64,000 nt of DNA from Arsenophonus endosymbiont of Aphis craccivora (GCF_013460135.1 NZ_CP038155.1:2232001-2296000), one strand, 5' to 3'. Shown: positions 8,913 through 19,613, counted from the stretch's first letter. Notes: generated by a model not told the origin, from the sequence alone. Made by a program: numbers and translations.

Positions 8913-9920
8913 GGCTTTGTTGAATAAATCGAACTTTTAGGTGATTGGCGGAGCTGATCGCTAAATTCGTTTCAACATCAGGTCCCCATGTCAAAGCAAA
9001 AGTTTAAAATTACCAACTGGCCCGCGTACAACAAGGCACTCAGACAACGCGGTTCCCTGACGGTCTGGCTTGATGAGTCGGCCATCGCTGGATGGACTGA
9101 CAGTTCTTCGCCTGAAGGTCGTGGCCGGCCGCTTTACTACAGCGATATGGCTGTTACCACTGTCCTGATGATGAAGCGTGTGTTTAACCTGTCGCTCCGG
9201 GCATTACAGGGCTTCGTTGATTCGATTTTTAAACTCATGTCTTTGCCGCTGTGCTGTCCGGACTACTCGCTGGTCAGCAGACGAGCAAAGAGCGTCAACA
9301 TCAGCATAAAAACGCCAACGCGTGGTGAAATCTCGCATCTGGTCATCGACAGTACCGGTCTGAAGGTCTTTGGCGAAGGTGAAAGGAAAGTCAGGCAGCA
9401 TGGGGCTGACAGACGAAGAGTGTGGCGCAAGCTTCATCTGGCAGCAGACAGTGTGACTCATGAGATTATCTGTGCCGACTTATCGCTCAGCGGAACGACA
9501 GATGCGCAGGCACTGCCGGGCCTGATTAACCAAACCCACCGGAAAATCAGGGAAGTGTTAGCAGACGGTGCTTATGACGCCTGTTACTGCCACGACGCGT
9601 TGCTAAGAAAGAAACAAGTACCATGAACGTAACCATGCGGTGGCGAATCAGCGTCTGAGCAGGAGTAATGATATGTGGAAAAAGAAAGTGGGTTATCACC
9701 GGCGTTCAGTGGCAGAAACAGCGATGTTCCGCATAAAAACTTTGCTGGGTGGCCATCTGAGGCTGCGTGACTATGAGGCTCAGGTAGGTGAAGCAATGGC
9801 GATGGTCAAAGCGCTGAACCGTATGACGTTGTTGGGTATGCCACACAGCGTCAGGATCGGATAACAGCTGTAGCAGAGGGAGCCATCCTGGCGGCTAATT
9901 CTGATTTATTCAACAAAGCC
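8913..9920 (+). mobile_element. IS903-group element, IS copy 5, internally deleted
   Basis: Both ends are complete but 47 bp are missing around 9615. This shifts the transposase frame after about residue 209, giving a 212-residue product ending LLRKKQVP that lacks E259. W133R is also present. The left flank aatttttta and right flank gatgtgata do not match. The right end truncates mgsA, so this copy sits at a breakpoint between the aroH block and the mgsA block. Confidence 0.96.
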
Positions 9921-10306
9921 GATGTGATAATGAAATCAGCACTAGCTATATTCTTGGCAACAGGAATGTTCCATACAGTAGCGAGTCGAAGTAGCGCTTT
10001 TACATCCGGATCATGTGGAACTGCATTTAATGGATCCCAAAAGAAGATTAAAATATCGATTTTTTGTTCGTCAATCATCGCGCCAAGTTGTTGATCTCCT
10101 CCCATTGGGCCACTGAGCATATTAATAATCTTTAATCCAGTATGTTGATGAATTAAGTTACCCGTTGTACCAGTGGCAAATAATTTGTGTGTTTTTAGCA
10201 CAGAAATATGTTTTTGCACCCATGTTAGTAGTGATAATTTACGGTGATCATGGGCAACCAAAGCAATATTTTTACTTTTTTCCAATCTGCGAATAACGGA
10301 TTCCAT
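9921..10306 (-). pseudogene. mgsA: methylglyoxal synthase, C-terminus lost at IS
   Basis: MgsA converts dihydroxyacetone phosphate to methylglyoxal and phosphate, an overflow route from glycolysis. About 128 of 152 codons remain, with the phosphate site GTTGNL, the catalytic region [15 protein letters not shown] and [20 protein letters not shown]. The frame enters IS copy 5 just after ADFIITS and ends in IS-derived residues. The missing segment corresponds to the E. coli tail that follows ADFIIQSP. The core catalytic residues remain, but the C-terminal helix that packs in the oligomer is lost, so I regard it as a pseudogene. It is divergent from yccU. Confidence 0.88.
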
Positions 10307-10471
10307 AAATTTCCTTACATTGATAGATATTTACTAGTTTAGCAACTAACGCACTATGCCAATATTCAATATTGATTGAGTTAACTCAACAAATTCGACA
10401 AGTGTAGTAGCACTTTATTGCGATTTATATCATAGTTTAGTAATTATTTTTAAATTATGGAGTTGTTGTAA

Positions 10472-10885
10472 ATGGATGATTCGAAACTGACAGATATTTT
10501 AACTAAAGTGAAATTTATAGCATTAGTTGGCGCTAGTGATAAAGTTGACCGCCCAAGTTATAAGGTAATGAAATACCTTATAAATCAAGGATATAATGTG
10601 ACCCTTGTCAGTCCAAAACTAGTAGGCAAAGAATTACTCGGTCAAAAAGTTTATGCCCATTTAGTTGATATTCCATATCCAATTGATATGGTTGATGTTT
10701 TTAGAAATTAAGCCGATGCCTTTGAAGTTGCCGAACAGGCAATAGCAATTAATGCAAAAGTAATTTGGCTACAATTAGGTGTTATTAATCAAGAGGTTAA
10801 AAAGATGGCTGAGCGAGCAGGATTAGCGGTGGTGATGAAAGCTTGCCCTAAAATAGAGATACCTCGCTTAGGCTTAGAGAAATAG
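10472..10885 (+). pseudogene. yccU: CoA-binding protein YccU, in-frame stop
   Basis: A 137-codon gene of the CoA-binding Rossmann family, the same length as E. coli YccU. The N-terminal half has the binding loop ALVGASDKVDRPSYKVMKYL and VDMVDVFRN-type sequence. A TAA at 10709-10711 replaces the residue that is serine in E. coli. The frame then continues with ADAFEVAEQAIAINAKVIWL and ends EIPRLGLEK and TAG. A single nonsense codon is the only lesion visible, so loss is recent. The exact biological role of YccU is poorly known. Confidence 0.9.
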
Positions 10886-10936
10886 ATCAAGGAAGATGAT
10901 AGACTAACCATCTCCATTGATTATATTTAAAATTAG

Positions 10937-11257
10937 TTAATTACGTAATTGTGGGGCTCTAAGTTGAGTTTTAATTGATTCCGACAGCTCATCTAACGAT
11001 GACTGTTCTGGGTGTTCATCAGACGTTTCATAAGTAATCTGGGCTTCAGCCAGATAAGTGTGAATAGGTTCACCATTATCATCTTCCATAACGACATGGT
11101 ACCAGGGAGCTGAGCGTAGAGCTGTATTAGCTGCAATATCGTCATCCTGTGGTTTATCCAGGGAGTATTCGGCGTCAACATCTACGATTACTCCAAGATA
11201 ACCCAGGAGTTTGTGCCTTACTTGTTGCCCAATACTAAATTTACTGGTAGTCATCAT
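10937..11257 (-). CDS. hspQ: heat shock protein HspQ
   Basis: Encodes 106 residues (105 in E. coli), a small hemimethylated-DNA-binding-fold protein that acts as a specificity factor for Lon protease. Recognisable stretches are [33 protein letters not shown] and [13 protein letters not shown] strong AGGAGGT lies five bases before the first ATG; two adjacent ATG codons are possible starts, and the first is used here. It faces yccU, as in related genomes, and the frame is intact. Confidence 0.95.
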   Translation of the reverse strand: MMTTSKFSIGQQVRHKLLGYLGVIVDVDAEYSLDKPQDDDIAANTALRSAPWYHVVMEDDNGEPIHTYLAEAQITYETSDEHPEQSSLDELSESIKTQLRAPQLRN

Positions 11258-11458
11258 AGCTACCTCCTAGAAGCCTTGCATATTCTATAGGTAAGGATAT
11301 GTGGGTAATAATATAAATTTCAAGCAGGTCACTCTGTTACGCTAGTTTCTTAATAACTCTAATCCATGCAGATTAAAAACTCTATACTATGAGAGTATCT
11401 GTTGTTTACACAAAAAACAATATGTTGAAGTTATTATTTATTATAAGAGAGCACTAAA

Positions 11459-11746
11459 ATGCGAAAGATAGGTAGAAATTACTATATATATGGGCGAGTT
11501 CAGGGTGTAGGGTTTCGTTATCATACCTTGCATTGGGGCAAAGAACATGGACTATATGGTTATGTTTATAATCGTTATGATGGTAGTGTCAACATAAAAG
11601 CTTTTGGTACATTACAGCAAATTCAGCAGCTAGAGGATTGGCTAAAAGCTGGTGGGCCAGTGGGTGCTAAAATTGAATATTATCAAAGTGAAGAGTGCCA
11701 TGTTGAAAAAGAGGTAGTAGATTTTCATATTCGACACTCGCTGTGA
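11459..11746 (+). CDS. acyP: acylphosphatase
   Basis: Encodes a 95-residue acylphosphatase (YccX family) that hydrolyses acyl phosphates such as carbamoyl phosphate. The phosphate loop YGRVQGVGFRY with the catalytic arginine and the catalytic asparagine in YNRYDGSVNI are both present. RBS AAGAGAGC precedes the ATG. It is convergent with tusE, with only four bases between the stops, the same arrangement as in enterics. Intact. Confidence 0.95.
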   Translation: MRKIGRNYYIYGRVQGVGFRYHTLHWGKEHGLYGYVYNRYDGSVNIKAFGTLQQIQQLEDWLKAGGPVGAKIEYYQSEECHVEKEVVDFHIRHSL

Positions 11747-11750
11747 TAAC

Positions 11751-12080
11751 TCAAATACATTTTACTGGCTTAGGTAAACCTGCAAGTTTTGTTGCTTGTT
11801 TCGCTGGTCCTTTTGGAAAAAGGCGATAAAGATAGCGGCTATTACCAATATCCTCACCATATTTTTTAGCAATTGCCTTTACTAACATACGAATAGACGG
11901 CGAGGTATTGAATTCGAGATAAAATTCACGAATGAAGCGAATAATTTCCCAGTGTTGCTCAGTTAATGTAATATTCTCTTGTTTGGCTAGTAGATATACC
12001 ATGGATTCACACCATTCTTGGCTATTTTTAAGGTAACCATCGCCATCAGTGTTAATTTCACGACCTTCAAATATAAACAT
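11751..12080 (-). CDS. tusE: sulfurtransferase TusE
   Basis: Encodes 109 residues of the DsrC family. TusE accepts persulfide sulfur from the TusBCD complex and passes it to MnmA for 2-thiouridine formation in tRNA wobble positions. The penultimate cysteine required for sulfur transfer is present in PKPVKCI. The conserved [20 protein letters not shown] and [16 protein letters not shown] are intact. The usual neighbour yccA, between tusE and serT in E. coli, is missing here. Confidence 0.95.
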   Translation of the reverse strand: MFIFEGREINTDGDGYLKNSQEWCESMVYLLAKQENITLTEQHWEIIRFIREFYLEFNTSPSIRMLVKAIAKKYGEDIGNSRYLYRLFPKGPAKQATKLAGLPKPVKCI

Positions 12081-12262
12081 ATGATATTTCTAAGCTTAAA
12101 AAAATGGATGGTTAATTTAACAAAATTGAACTCTTTACCCAAGTATATTAGTAAAATGCCGATAAATTAAGCGAATAATCACTTAATAGCATAAATATAT
12201 AGCGATTAAATTATATAAGGCTTTACAACCATTCAAGCTGTGTTTATAGTTCTTGGCATTGT

Positions 12263-12350
12263 GGAGGGGTGGCCGAGCGGCTGAAGGCAGCGGTCTTGAA
12301 AACCGCCGATGGGAAACCATCCGAGAGTTCGAATCTCTCCTCCTCCGCCA
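12263..12350 (+). tRNA. serT: tRNA-Ser, anticodon UGA
   Basis: An 88-nt class II tRNA. The acceptor stem GGAGGGG pairs with the 3' part of TCCTCC before the encoded CCA at 12348-12350. The D arm GGCCGAGCGGCTGAAGGC, anticodon loop CTTGAAA (anticodon TGA), long variable arm and T arm GAGTTCGAATC are visible. The acceptor pairing near the base of the stem includes a weak or mismatched position that I could not fold rigorously. It is in the serT position relative to tusE. Confidence 0.95.
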
Positions 12351-12761
12351 TTTTCGTTTTAGTCGCGTCTTTTAAACACAGACGAATCTTTATCAATCCA
12401 ACAAATTAGTAAATTCCATTGTGTACAATGGGTTATTGCAATCTTGCTACAATTTATTATATCGAATTGTTCACTGTCATTTTTATCCCATCGATCTATA
12501 AAGCTATTTGATATGTTTAGTAAGCTCATTTAGTCAAATTGATATTTACAGAAACCAGAATTAAATAGATAACGCTAAACCAATAAGTCATTAATGAAGA
12601 TTCAATGAGTCTCATTTTATGTAAAAGAATGTTTTATTATTCTTTTGAGAAAAAGTTTTGCATTAAATTTAACCTGAAAGATATCATATAAATAATGGAC
12701 AACTGTCAGTTTGTTTGAATTTGGTTAATAATTTTAACTTGTTTATATCGTAATTAAAATA
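12351..12761. other. Gene-free AT-rich stretch after tRNA-Ser
   Basis: About 410 bp with no open frame of note, no IS fragment and no clear structured RNA. It lies between the tRNA and a degraded coding remnant and probably represents eroded sequence. Confidence 0.5.
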
Positions 12762-13075
12762 TTAACGATTTGACTTCGAGCCAAGAAAGCCAGTTGTAGG
12801 AATAAGATCAAGATTAAAATGAGAATCTTTTATTTCTGTTAATTTTAGAGCAATACCTTCTTCATTTTCTGGTTTAAATTCTAAAACCTTTAACTTTTTA
12901 GTGATATCATTGTACTTAATCTTTTGTATAGCCTTTAGAGATTAAAATAGCATTATCATTACGTTGAATAATATAATCTAAAATTATTGATTCCTGCTGA
13001 ATCATCAATTTCTATTGTTGCATATTTATCATCGGGATCAGCAGGACTCACTGAATCAATTTTTATGGTTTTACC
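12762..13075 (-). pseudogene. Remnant of unrecognised protein, two frameshifts
   Basis: Reading leftwards from IS copy 6, the minus strand is open as GKTIKIDSVSPADPDDKYAT and on to GINNF. It then shifts frame (IILDYIIQRNDNAILISKGY) and shifts again (KIKYNDITKKLKVLEFKPEN), ending LIPTTGFLGSKSNR and TAA at 12762-12764. Three successive open segments in the same direction with even composition argue for one degraded gene of which the last 100 or so codons remain. I do not recognise the family. The start was lost at the IS junction. Confidence 0.5.
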
Positions 13076-14084
13076 GGCTTTGTTGAATAAATCAGAATTA
13101 GCCGCCAGGATGGCTCCCTCTGCTACAGCTGTTATCCGATCCTGACGCTGTGTGGCATACCCAACAACGTCATACGGTTCAGCGCTTTGACCATCGCCAT
13201 TGCTTCACCTACCTGAGCCTCATAGTCACGCAGCCTCAGATGGCCACCCAGCAAAGTTTTTATGCGGAACATCGCTGTTTCTGCCACTGAACGCCGGTGA
13301 TAACCCACTTTCTTTTTCCACATATCATTACTCCTGCTCAGACGCTGATTCGCCACCGCATGGTTACGTTCATGGTACTTGTCCGGCCAGTATTTCGCTC
13401 CGCTTCGCGGCGGGATAAGGGGCCTGATTTTCTTTCTTAGCAACGCATCGTGGCAGTAACAGGCGTCATAAGCACCGTCTGCTGACACTTCCCTGATTTT
13501 CCGGTGGGTTTGGTTAATCAGGCCCGGCAGTGCCTGCGCATCTGTCGTTCCGCTGAGCGATAAGTCGGCACAGATAATCTCATGATTCACACTGTCTGCT
13601 GCCTGACTTTCCATTCACCTTCGCCAAAGACCTTCAGACCGGTACTGTCGATGACCAGATGCGAGATTTCACCACGCGTTGGCGTTTTTATGCTGATGTT
13701 GACGCTCTTTGCTCGTCTGCTGACCAGCGAGTAGTCCGGACAGCACAGCGGCTAAGACATGAGTTTAAAAATCGAATCAACGAAGCCCTGTAATGCCCGG
13801 AGCGACAGGTTAAACACACGCTTCATCATCAGGACAGTGGTAACAGCCATATCGCTGTAGTAAAGCGGCCGGCCACGACCTTCAGGCGAAGAACTGTCAG
13901 TCCATCCAGCGATGGCCGACTCATCAAGCCAGACCGTCAGGGAACCGCGTTGTCTGAGTGCCTTGTTGTACGCGGGCCAGTTGGTAATTTTAAACTTTTG
14001 CTTTGCCATGGGGACCTGATGTTGAAACGAATTTAGCGATCAGCTCTGCCAATCACCTAAAAGTTCGATTTATTCAACAAAGCC
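13076..14084 (-). mobile_element. IS903-group element, IS copy 6, nonsense plus deletion
   Basis: Both ends are present but 46 bp are missing near 13602, apparently between two copies of the short repeat TGCTGCC. The transposase also has TAG in place of leucine codon 86 (ATGTCTTAG at the truncated end), a lesion shared with copies 11, 12 and 15. The flanks ggttttacc and ttactattg differ. The right end has removed the 5' part of an ABC transporter gene. Confidence 0.96.
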
Positions 14085-14245
14085 TTACTATTGCACACCG
14101 CTTATCAACGGTTAGTCATCACCATTATATTATTGTCTTGGATCGAGGCAAAATTATTGAGCAAGGAAGCCATACACAATTATTGCAACTTAAAAAACAT
14201 TACCACTATCTGTGGTCATTACAACAATCGTTAAAGCAGCAGTAG
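14085..14245 (+). pseudogene. C-terminal end of a type I secretion ABC transporter
   Basis: About 53 codons follow directly from IS copy 6. They begin LTIAHRLSTVSHHHYIIVLD, which contains the H-loop histidine of an ABC ATPase (IAHRLST), continue with RGKIIEQGSHTQLLQL and end at TAG 14243-14245. The rest of the transporter has been lost at the junction. It lies eight bases before an HlyD-type gene on the same strand, so it is presumably the first ABC component of a type I secretion operon. A second HlyB-type gene follows downstream. Confidence 0.85.
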
Positions 14246-14253
14246 GACACTTC

Positions 14254-15603
14254 ATGACAAATCGTATTACACGGAAGTTAAAGCAGTTTTTCCCGCCATA
14301 TAATTATGACTTCTTGCCCCCACATCTGGCGTTGATGAATAGCCCGCCATCACCTTTTGCACGTTTAACCGCACTGACCTTAAGTATCGGTGTTGTTATT
14401 ACTATTGGTTGGGCCTACTGGGGACAATTAGATGTTCAAGCCACCTCAACCGGACGACTTATTGTGTCGGGGCACTCACAAGTTATTCAAGCTTATGAGC
14501 AGAGCCGATTAACTGAATTACATGTGAAAAACGGCCAACATGTGAAAAAAGGGGAACCGTTGCTCACCCTTGACGCATTGGGTGTTAGTCAGGATATCAT
14601 CGGTATTTCATATCAAATCGAGTATCATACAATTGAAAAATTGCTTTATCAATCGATACTGGAAAACAAAATTCCGCACCAACAACTCACCTTTCATCAA
14701 TTAACAAAACGACAACAATAAAAAATCAGCCAAAACTATCATCATGAAAAAGCCCAATTTGATGCGCAAATCGCTAGTTTAACCTCTGAGATTGAAGTTA
14801 ATCATTCATCACAAACAGCAAAAAACAATGATCTTAATGTGCTTTTTTTATTAAAAAAGAATATCGAACAGCGTTTAGAAGCACGTCAAACCTTAAGTCA
14901 AAAACAGATGATCAGTAAATCAGAATATTTAGAGCAGGAAAAAGAATTATTAGAAACTAAGCGCTTAATTGCCCAACAAACATCTGAGTTGAATATCTTA
15001 GTTTCACAAGAAAAAAACCTAAAAGAGCGACTCACTGCATTTCAATCGCAAAAACACCATGAATGGAATGATAAAAAAAAGCAGTCAGAGATCCAGCTGT
15101 CAATACTAGAACAAGAATACGCAAAATTTGATGAACGAGAGCAGTTAGAAATTGTACGCTCACCGGTTACTGGCACCTTTCAACAGTTAACCATTTATAC
15201 TTTAGGCGCAGTATTACAACCAGCACAAAACTTGATGGTCATTGTACCAGATAACGATGTGCAAATTGCTGAAGTTAAGATCTTAAATAAAGACATTGGT
15301 TTTATTCGCCCTGGGCAAAACGTCACCGTTAAAGTTTATGCCTTCACTTATACCCGTTATGGTACTATCGAGGGTGAAGTATTATCAATTTCCCGTGATT
15401 CAGCCCAAGATGAGCAATTAGGACTTATCTTTCCCGCGCAAATCATCCTGAAACAAAATAATCTGATGGTTGATGGTCATTCAATTGATATCACACCAGG
15501 CATGTCCATTGTGGCAGAAATCAAAACCGATAACCGGCGTGTGATTGATTATCTCTTAAGCCCAATTAGTGAATATCTGTCCGAATCAATGCGGGAGAAA
15601 TAA
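14254..15603 (+). pseudogene. HlyD-family membrane fusion protein, in-frame stop
   Basis: The periplasmic adaptor of a type I secretion system, about 449 codons (HlyD has 478). A single membrane segment is near residues 45-65 (LTLSIGVVITIGWAYWGQ). Then come the lipoyl-like half HVKNGQHVKKGEPLLTLDA, a long coiled coil, the second lipoyl half IVRSPVTGTFQQLTIYTLG and a C-terminal beta domain ending GMSIVAEIKTDNRRVIDYLL. TAA at 14719-14721 interrupts the frame after KRQQ, and the same frame then continues uninterrupted. Apart from this nonsense codon the gene looks well preserved. It sits between two ABC transporter genes. Confidence 0.9.
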
Positions 15604-15606
15604 GCG

Positions 15607-17764
15607 ATGGAAACTTTTTCTAGCGTAGCAATAGCTAATAACGCCACTAACCAAGCCCTAGATGCAATAATCTGGCTGAGTAAACAACTGAGTAAATCCA
15701 TCACAATTGAACAGTTAACCCACTCCTTAGGATTAGAATCTGAACATCTAACTGACTAGCAGTTACGAGAGTGTGCGGATTATATGCAATTAAAAAGCAA
15801 AGTAAGCTTTTTTACACCAGCTGAACTGGAACATATTCCGTTACCCGCTTTAATTGAAATAGAAGGCGTATGGTGGATATTGACCAATATAACGCAACAA
15901 ATTATTGAAGTAATAAATCCGTGTTCAGAGAAAACATTAACTTTTCCTCATTATAATAAGCCCAAAAAACCAATCAAATTTAAAGTACTGCTCGTGGCGG
16001 AAAAAAAATTAACTGCTAAAAAAATCAAGTTTGGATTAGATTGGTTTTCCCCTTCAGTTCTTAGGCAAAATAAACAACTAAGAGATATTTTTATACTCGC
16101 CAGCGTTGTACAAATATTTGCTCTTATTCACCCAATTCTTTTTCAACATCTGATTGATAAAGTCTTGGTAGGACGCAGCCTAAATAGCTTACATGTTTTA
16201 GCATTTGCCTTTGTCTCATTAGCAATAGCCGAACCTATTTATAGTTTTATTCGTAATAAAATTTTTAATCATACCTCTGGCCAAATTAATGCTGAGTTAT
16301 CCGGCCGCTTATATCGTCATTTATTAGGAACTGCCGCTTGACTATTTTAAACAGCGACAAACAGGGCAAATTATTGCCAGAGTTCGTGAGATGTCGCAAA
16401 TTAGGCAATTTCTCACTGGCTCAACATTAATGCTGTTTATCGATCTATTTTTTGTCACATTATTTATTGTCGTGTTATTCAACTACAGTGCCCAACTTGC
16501 TGGCATCGTCGTTGGTTCATTGGTTATCTATTTTATCTTTTGGCTATTAATTGGCCCGATTATTCGTAAACGGGTAGAAAAAGAGTATGAAGCTCAAGCC
16601 GATAATACCACTTTTCTTACTGAAACAATCACGGATATTGAAACCGTTAAAACAACAGCCACCGAGAATAGGTTTTTACAACGCTGGCAAAAAATCTTAA
16701 GTCACCAATTACAAAAAAGCTTTCAGGTACAAAAAAGCAGTATCATTGCCAGTCAAATTATTACACTGGTCAATAAAATAACTACTGCTATTCTATTATG
16801 GTTTGGTGTTAAAGCCGTTATGCAAGGCCAACTTAGTCCTGGAGAATTAATTGCTTTTAATATGCTTAGCGCACATGTTACTCAACCGATCCTTCGTCTG
16901 GCGCAAGTATGGCAAGATTTTCAGCATACTCTTATCGCCCTTAAACTTGTTGGTGATATTCTTGATGAACCTACTGAATTTGGCCAAAAGGGGTTAGCCA
17001 ATACAGCATCTATTAATGGTAATATTGAATTTAATCATATCAGATTTCGTTATGCTAACGACATGCCAGAAGTATTGCAGAACCTATCCTTGTCAATTAA
17101 GGCCGGACAATTTATCGGTATCACAGGCCCTTCAGGATCAGGAAAAAGTACCTTAACAAAGTTATTACAACGACTTTATGTTCCTCAGCAGGGTCAAATT
17201 ACTATTGATGGTATGGATCTGGCTGTCGCCGATCCCGTTGCTTTACGTCTTAATATGAGTGTAGTACTTCAAGAAAGTATTTTGTTTGCAGGCTCGATAG
17301 CAGATAATATCCGCTTAAGCCAACCGGCAGCTTCTGACGAAGCCATGACCCAGGCAGCACAAATAGCAGGCGCACTGGATTTTATTCAACAACTTCCTCA
17401 AGGTTTCAATACGCAGTTAGCAGAGAGAGGTATGAATTTATCAGGAGAACAACGGCAACGTATAGCACTTGCCCGAGCTCTGTTAACACAACCACGGATT
17501 TTAATTCTTGATGAGGCCACTTCTGCACTAGATTCTGATTCAGAAGCCGCTATCATGAAAAATATGCATTATTTGTCTACTGGTCGAACTGTTATTAGTA
17601 TTGCCCATCGCCTCAATACCATTCGTCATGCTGATAAAATTTGTGTGATTAATGAAGGTCAAGTGATTGAATTCGATAGCCATGATAATCTACTCAAGTT
17701 AAATGGGTTTTATGCTCAACTCTGGCATCAACAAATAGGAACAATAACAAAAATTAACGCTTAA
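15607..17764 (+). pseudogene. HlyB-type secretion ABC transporter, nonsense and frameshift
   Basis: Starts three bases after the HlyD stop. An N-terminal C39-like domain lacking the catalytic cysteine is visible (ITIEQLTHSLGLESEHLTD, then TAG at 15757-15759 in frame). It is followed by LPLPALIEIEGVWWILTNI, membrane segments, and a frameshift near 16330, where LLGTAA ends and LPLDYFKQRQTGQIIARVRE continues in another frame. The ATPase domain has Walker A GPSGSGKST, Walker B LILDEATSALD and H-loop IAHRL. The signature motif reads LSGEQ where LSGGQ is canonical. Three departures from a working HlyB point to decay. Confidence 0.9.
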
Positions 17765-17946
17765 AAATAACGCCAGTCGCCAGTAAGATCACTTTTTATA
17801 CGTTTTACTGGCTATTGCTAACTTCAGTTACTCACTAATAGGCTGCTTTATCAATTGAGTATATTTTATCTGTTAGTAGCGATAGTTATCATGCTAGGGT
17901 ATGATTGGTTTAAGTAACTAGCAAATTTCCATCAACATTTAAATTT

Positions 17947-18228
17947 ATGGCAAAAGAGCAGACTGATCGCACAACCCGGGATTTATTCGCCGATGAACCT
18001 AGACCAGGGCGTCCAAAAACCAATACTTTATCTCGACATGAACAATTAAAAATTAATAAACGTAATCAGTTAAAACGTGATAAAAGCAACGGTTTACGCC
18101 GTGTCGAACTAAAAATCAATGAGCGTGCTGTTGCGGCATTAAATATGCTAGCTCAAGAACAAAAAATAAGCCGTAGTGAATTAATAGAACAAATATTGCT
18201 GACACAATTAGCAAAGAAAAACCGATGA
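17947..18228 (+). CDS. ybfE: LexA-regulated protein YbfE, ribbon-helix-helix type
   Basis: Encodes 93 residues (97 in E. coli) of the CopG/ribbon-helix-helix-like YbfE family. The N-terminus MAKEQTDRTTRDLF, the segment RPGRPKTN and the C-terminal RRVELKINERAVAALNMLAQ with SRSELIEQIL fit the DNA-binding fold. It occupies its normal place before fldA and fur. In E. coli it is reported as LexA-regulated; I see no convincing CTGT-N8-ACAG operator in the 180 bp upstream. The frame is intact. Confidence 0.93.
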   Translation: MAKEQTDRTTRDLFADEPRPGRPKTNTLSRHEQLKINKRNQLKRDKSNGLRRVELKINERAVAALNMLAQEQKISRSELIEQILLTQLAKKNR

Positions 18229-18420
18229 ATTGCAATTTTACTGATTTATTTTGCCTAAAACACACAAAATTGACAGAATTATGCCGTTATTTTCGTCAAA
18301 ATAACGGTTATTAAATTATTTATTAATCAATCGTTATTATATTTGCTATTACTACTGTTAATAACGATAAGATAAGATAACAAAACAACTCAAAGTAAAA
18401 TTAAGAGGTTTATTTACTTT

Positions 18421-18951
18421 ATGGCAATCATAGGTATCTTCTTCGGCAGTGATACTGGCAATACAGAAAATATTGCCAAAATGATCCAAGAAACCCTTGG
18501 CGGCTCTGATATTGCTGACATTCATGATATTGCTAAAAGCAGTAAAGAGGATATTGAAGCATTTGATATTTTACTATTCGGTATTCCTACCTGGTATTAT
18601 GGTGAAGCACAGTGTGATTGGGATGACTTCTTTCCGACATTAGAAGAAATTGATTTTACCAATAAGCTAGTAGCTATTTTTGGTTGTGGCAATCAAGAAG
18701 ATTATGCGGAATATTTCTGTGATGCTATGGGTACTGTGAAAGAGATTATTGAACCTAATGGTGCTATCATTGTTGGCCATTGGCCAACAGAAGGTTACCA
18801 CTTCGAAGCATCAAAAGGGCTCGCTGATGACTCTAACTTTATTGGCCTTGCCATTGATGAAGACAGGCAGCCGGAACTAACCGCTGAGCGAGTGGAAAGC
18901 TGGGTAAAACAAATATCTGAAGAGCTAAATTTACAAGCTATTATCGATTGA
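18421..18951 (+). CDS. fldA: flavodoxin I
   Basis: Encodes 176 residues, matching E. coli FldA in length. Flavodoxin binds FMN and donates electrons to biotin synthase, MetH, IspG/IspH and others. The FMN phosphate loop GSDTGNTENIAKMI and the isoalloxazine-contacting PTWYYGEAQCDWDDF and GCGNQEDYAEYFCDAMG are intact. It lies just upstream of fur in the conserved ybfE-fldA-fur order. No lesion is visible. Confidence 0.97.
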   Translation: MAIIGIFFGSDTGNTENIAKMIQETLGGSDIADIHDIAKSSKEDIEAFDILLFGIPTWYYGEAQCDWDDFFPTLEEIDFTNKLVAIFGCGNQEDYAEYFCDAMGTVKEIIEPNGAIIVGHWPTEGYHFEASKGLADDSNFIGLAIDEDRQPELTAERVESWVKQISEELNLQAIID

Positions 18952-19110
18952 TAGCTTTCAATATTTTTTGTATATGATAATTCCTGCAAATTGTGTAATG
19001 ATATTATGACATATATAATTGTAAAATTAGTTTGAAATAAACAGTATACTACTGTTAACGATGTTTTGATATTATTGAATTCACTGCTAATGCAACAAGG
19101 TAGGATCCGC

Positions 19111-19578
19111 ATGACCGACAACAATAAAGCATTGAAGAATGCAGGGCTTAAAGTAACACTTCCACGTTTAAAAATTTTAGAGGTATTACAAGAGCCTGAA
19201 TGCCATCATGTCAGTGCGGAAGATCTCTATAAAAAACTCATTGATATGGGGGAAGATATTGGCCTCGCAACGGTTTATCGTGTTCTAAATCAATTTGATG
19301 ACGCAGGTATTGTTACTCGTCATAATTTTGAAGGCGGTAAATCGGTTTTTGAGTTGACACAACAACATCACCATGATCACTTAATTTGCTTGGATTGTGG
19401 TAAAGTCATTGAATTCAGCGATGAATCCATTGAGACACGACAAAAAAATATTGCGGAACGTCATGGCATCAAGCTCTCTAATCACAGTCTCTATCTATAT
19501 GGACATTGCTCCAAAAAAGATCATTGTGATGAAAACGATTTGGGCCACCCTGCCAGCAATAGTAAAGAAGAAAAATAA
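19111..19578 (+). CDS. fur: ferric uptake regulator Fur
   Basis: Encodes 155 residues (148 in E. coli), the iron-responsive repressor. The winged-helix part shows LKVTLPRLKILEVLQEPE and IGLATVYRVLNQFDDAGIV. The metal sites are in QQHHHDHLICLDCGKVIEFS, with the CxxC, and in the C-terminal GHCSKKDHCDEND. I chose the start MTDNNKALK at 19111, with AAGGTAGGA upstream; an in-frame ATG further upstream lacks a good binding site. The frame is intact, so iron regulation appears retained. Confidence 0.96.
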   Translation: MTDNNKALKNAGLKVTLPRLKILEVLQEPECHHVSAEDLYKKLIDMGEDIGLATVYRVLNQFDDAGIVTRHNFEGGKSVFELTQQHHHDHLICLDCGKVIEFSDESIETRQKNIAERHGIKLSNHSLYLYGHCSKKDHCDENDLGHPASNSKEEK

Positions 19579-19613
19579 CCCAGCCTATTATTATTTTTGT
19601 TATTAATCAGTTA

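Noticed and set aside
18795-19124. 109-residue minus-strand frame across fldA-fur
   Set aside because: Antisense to the fldA end and the fur leader; no binding site or family match.
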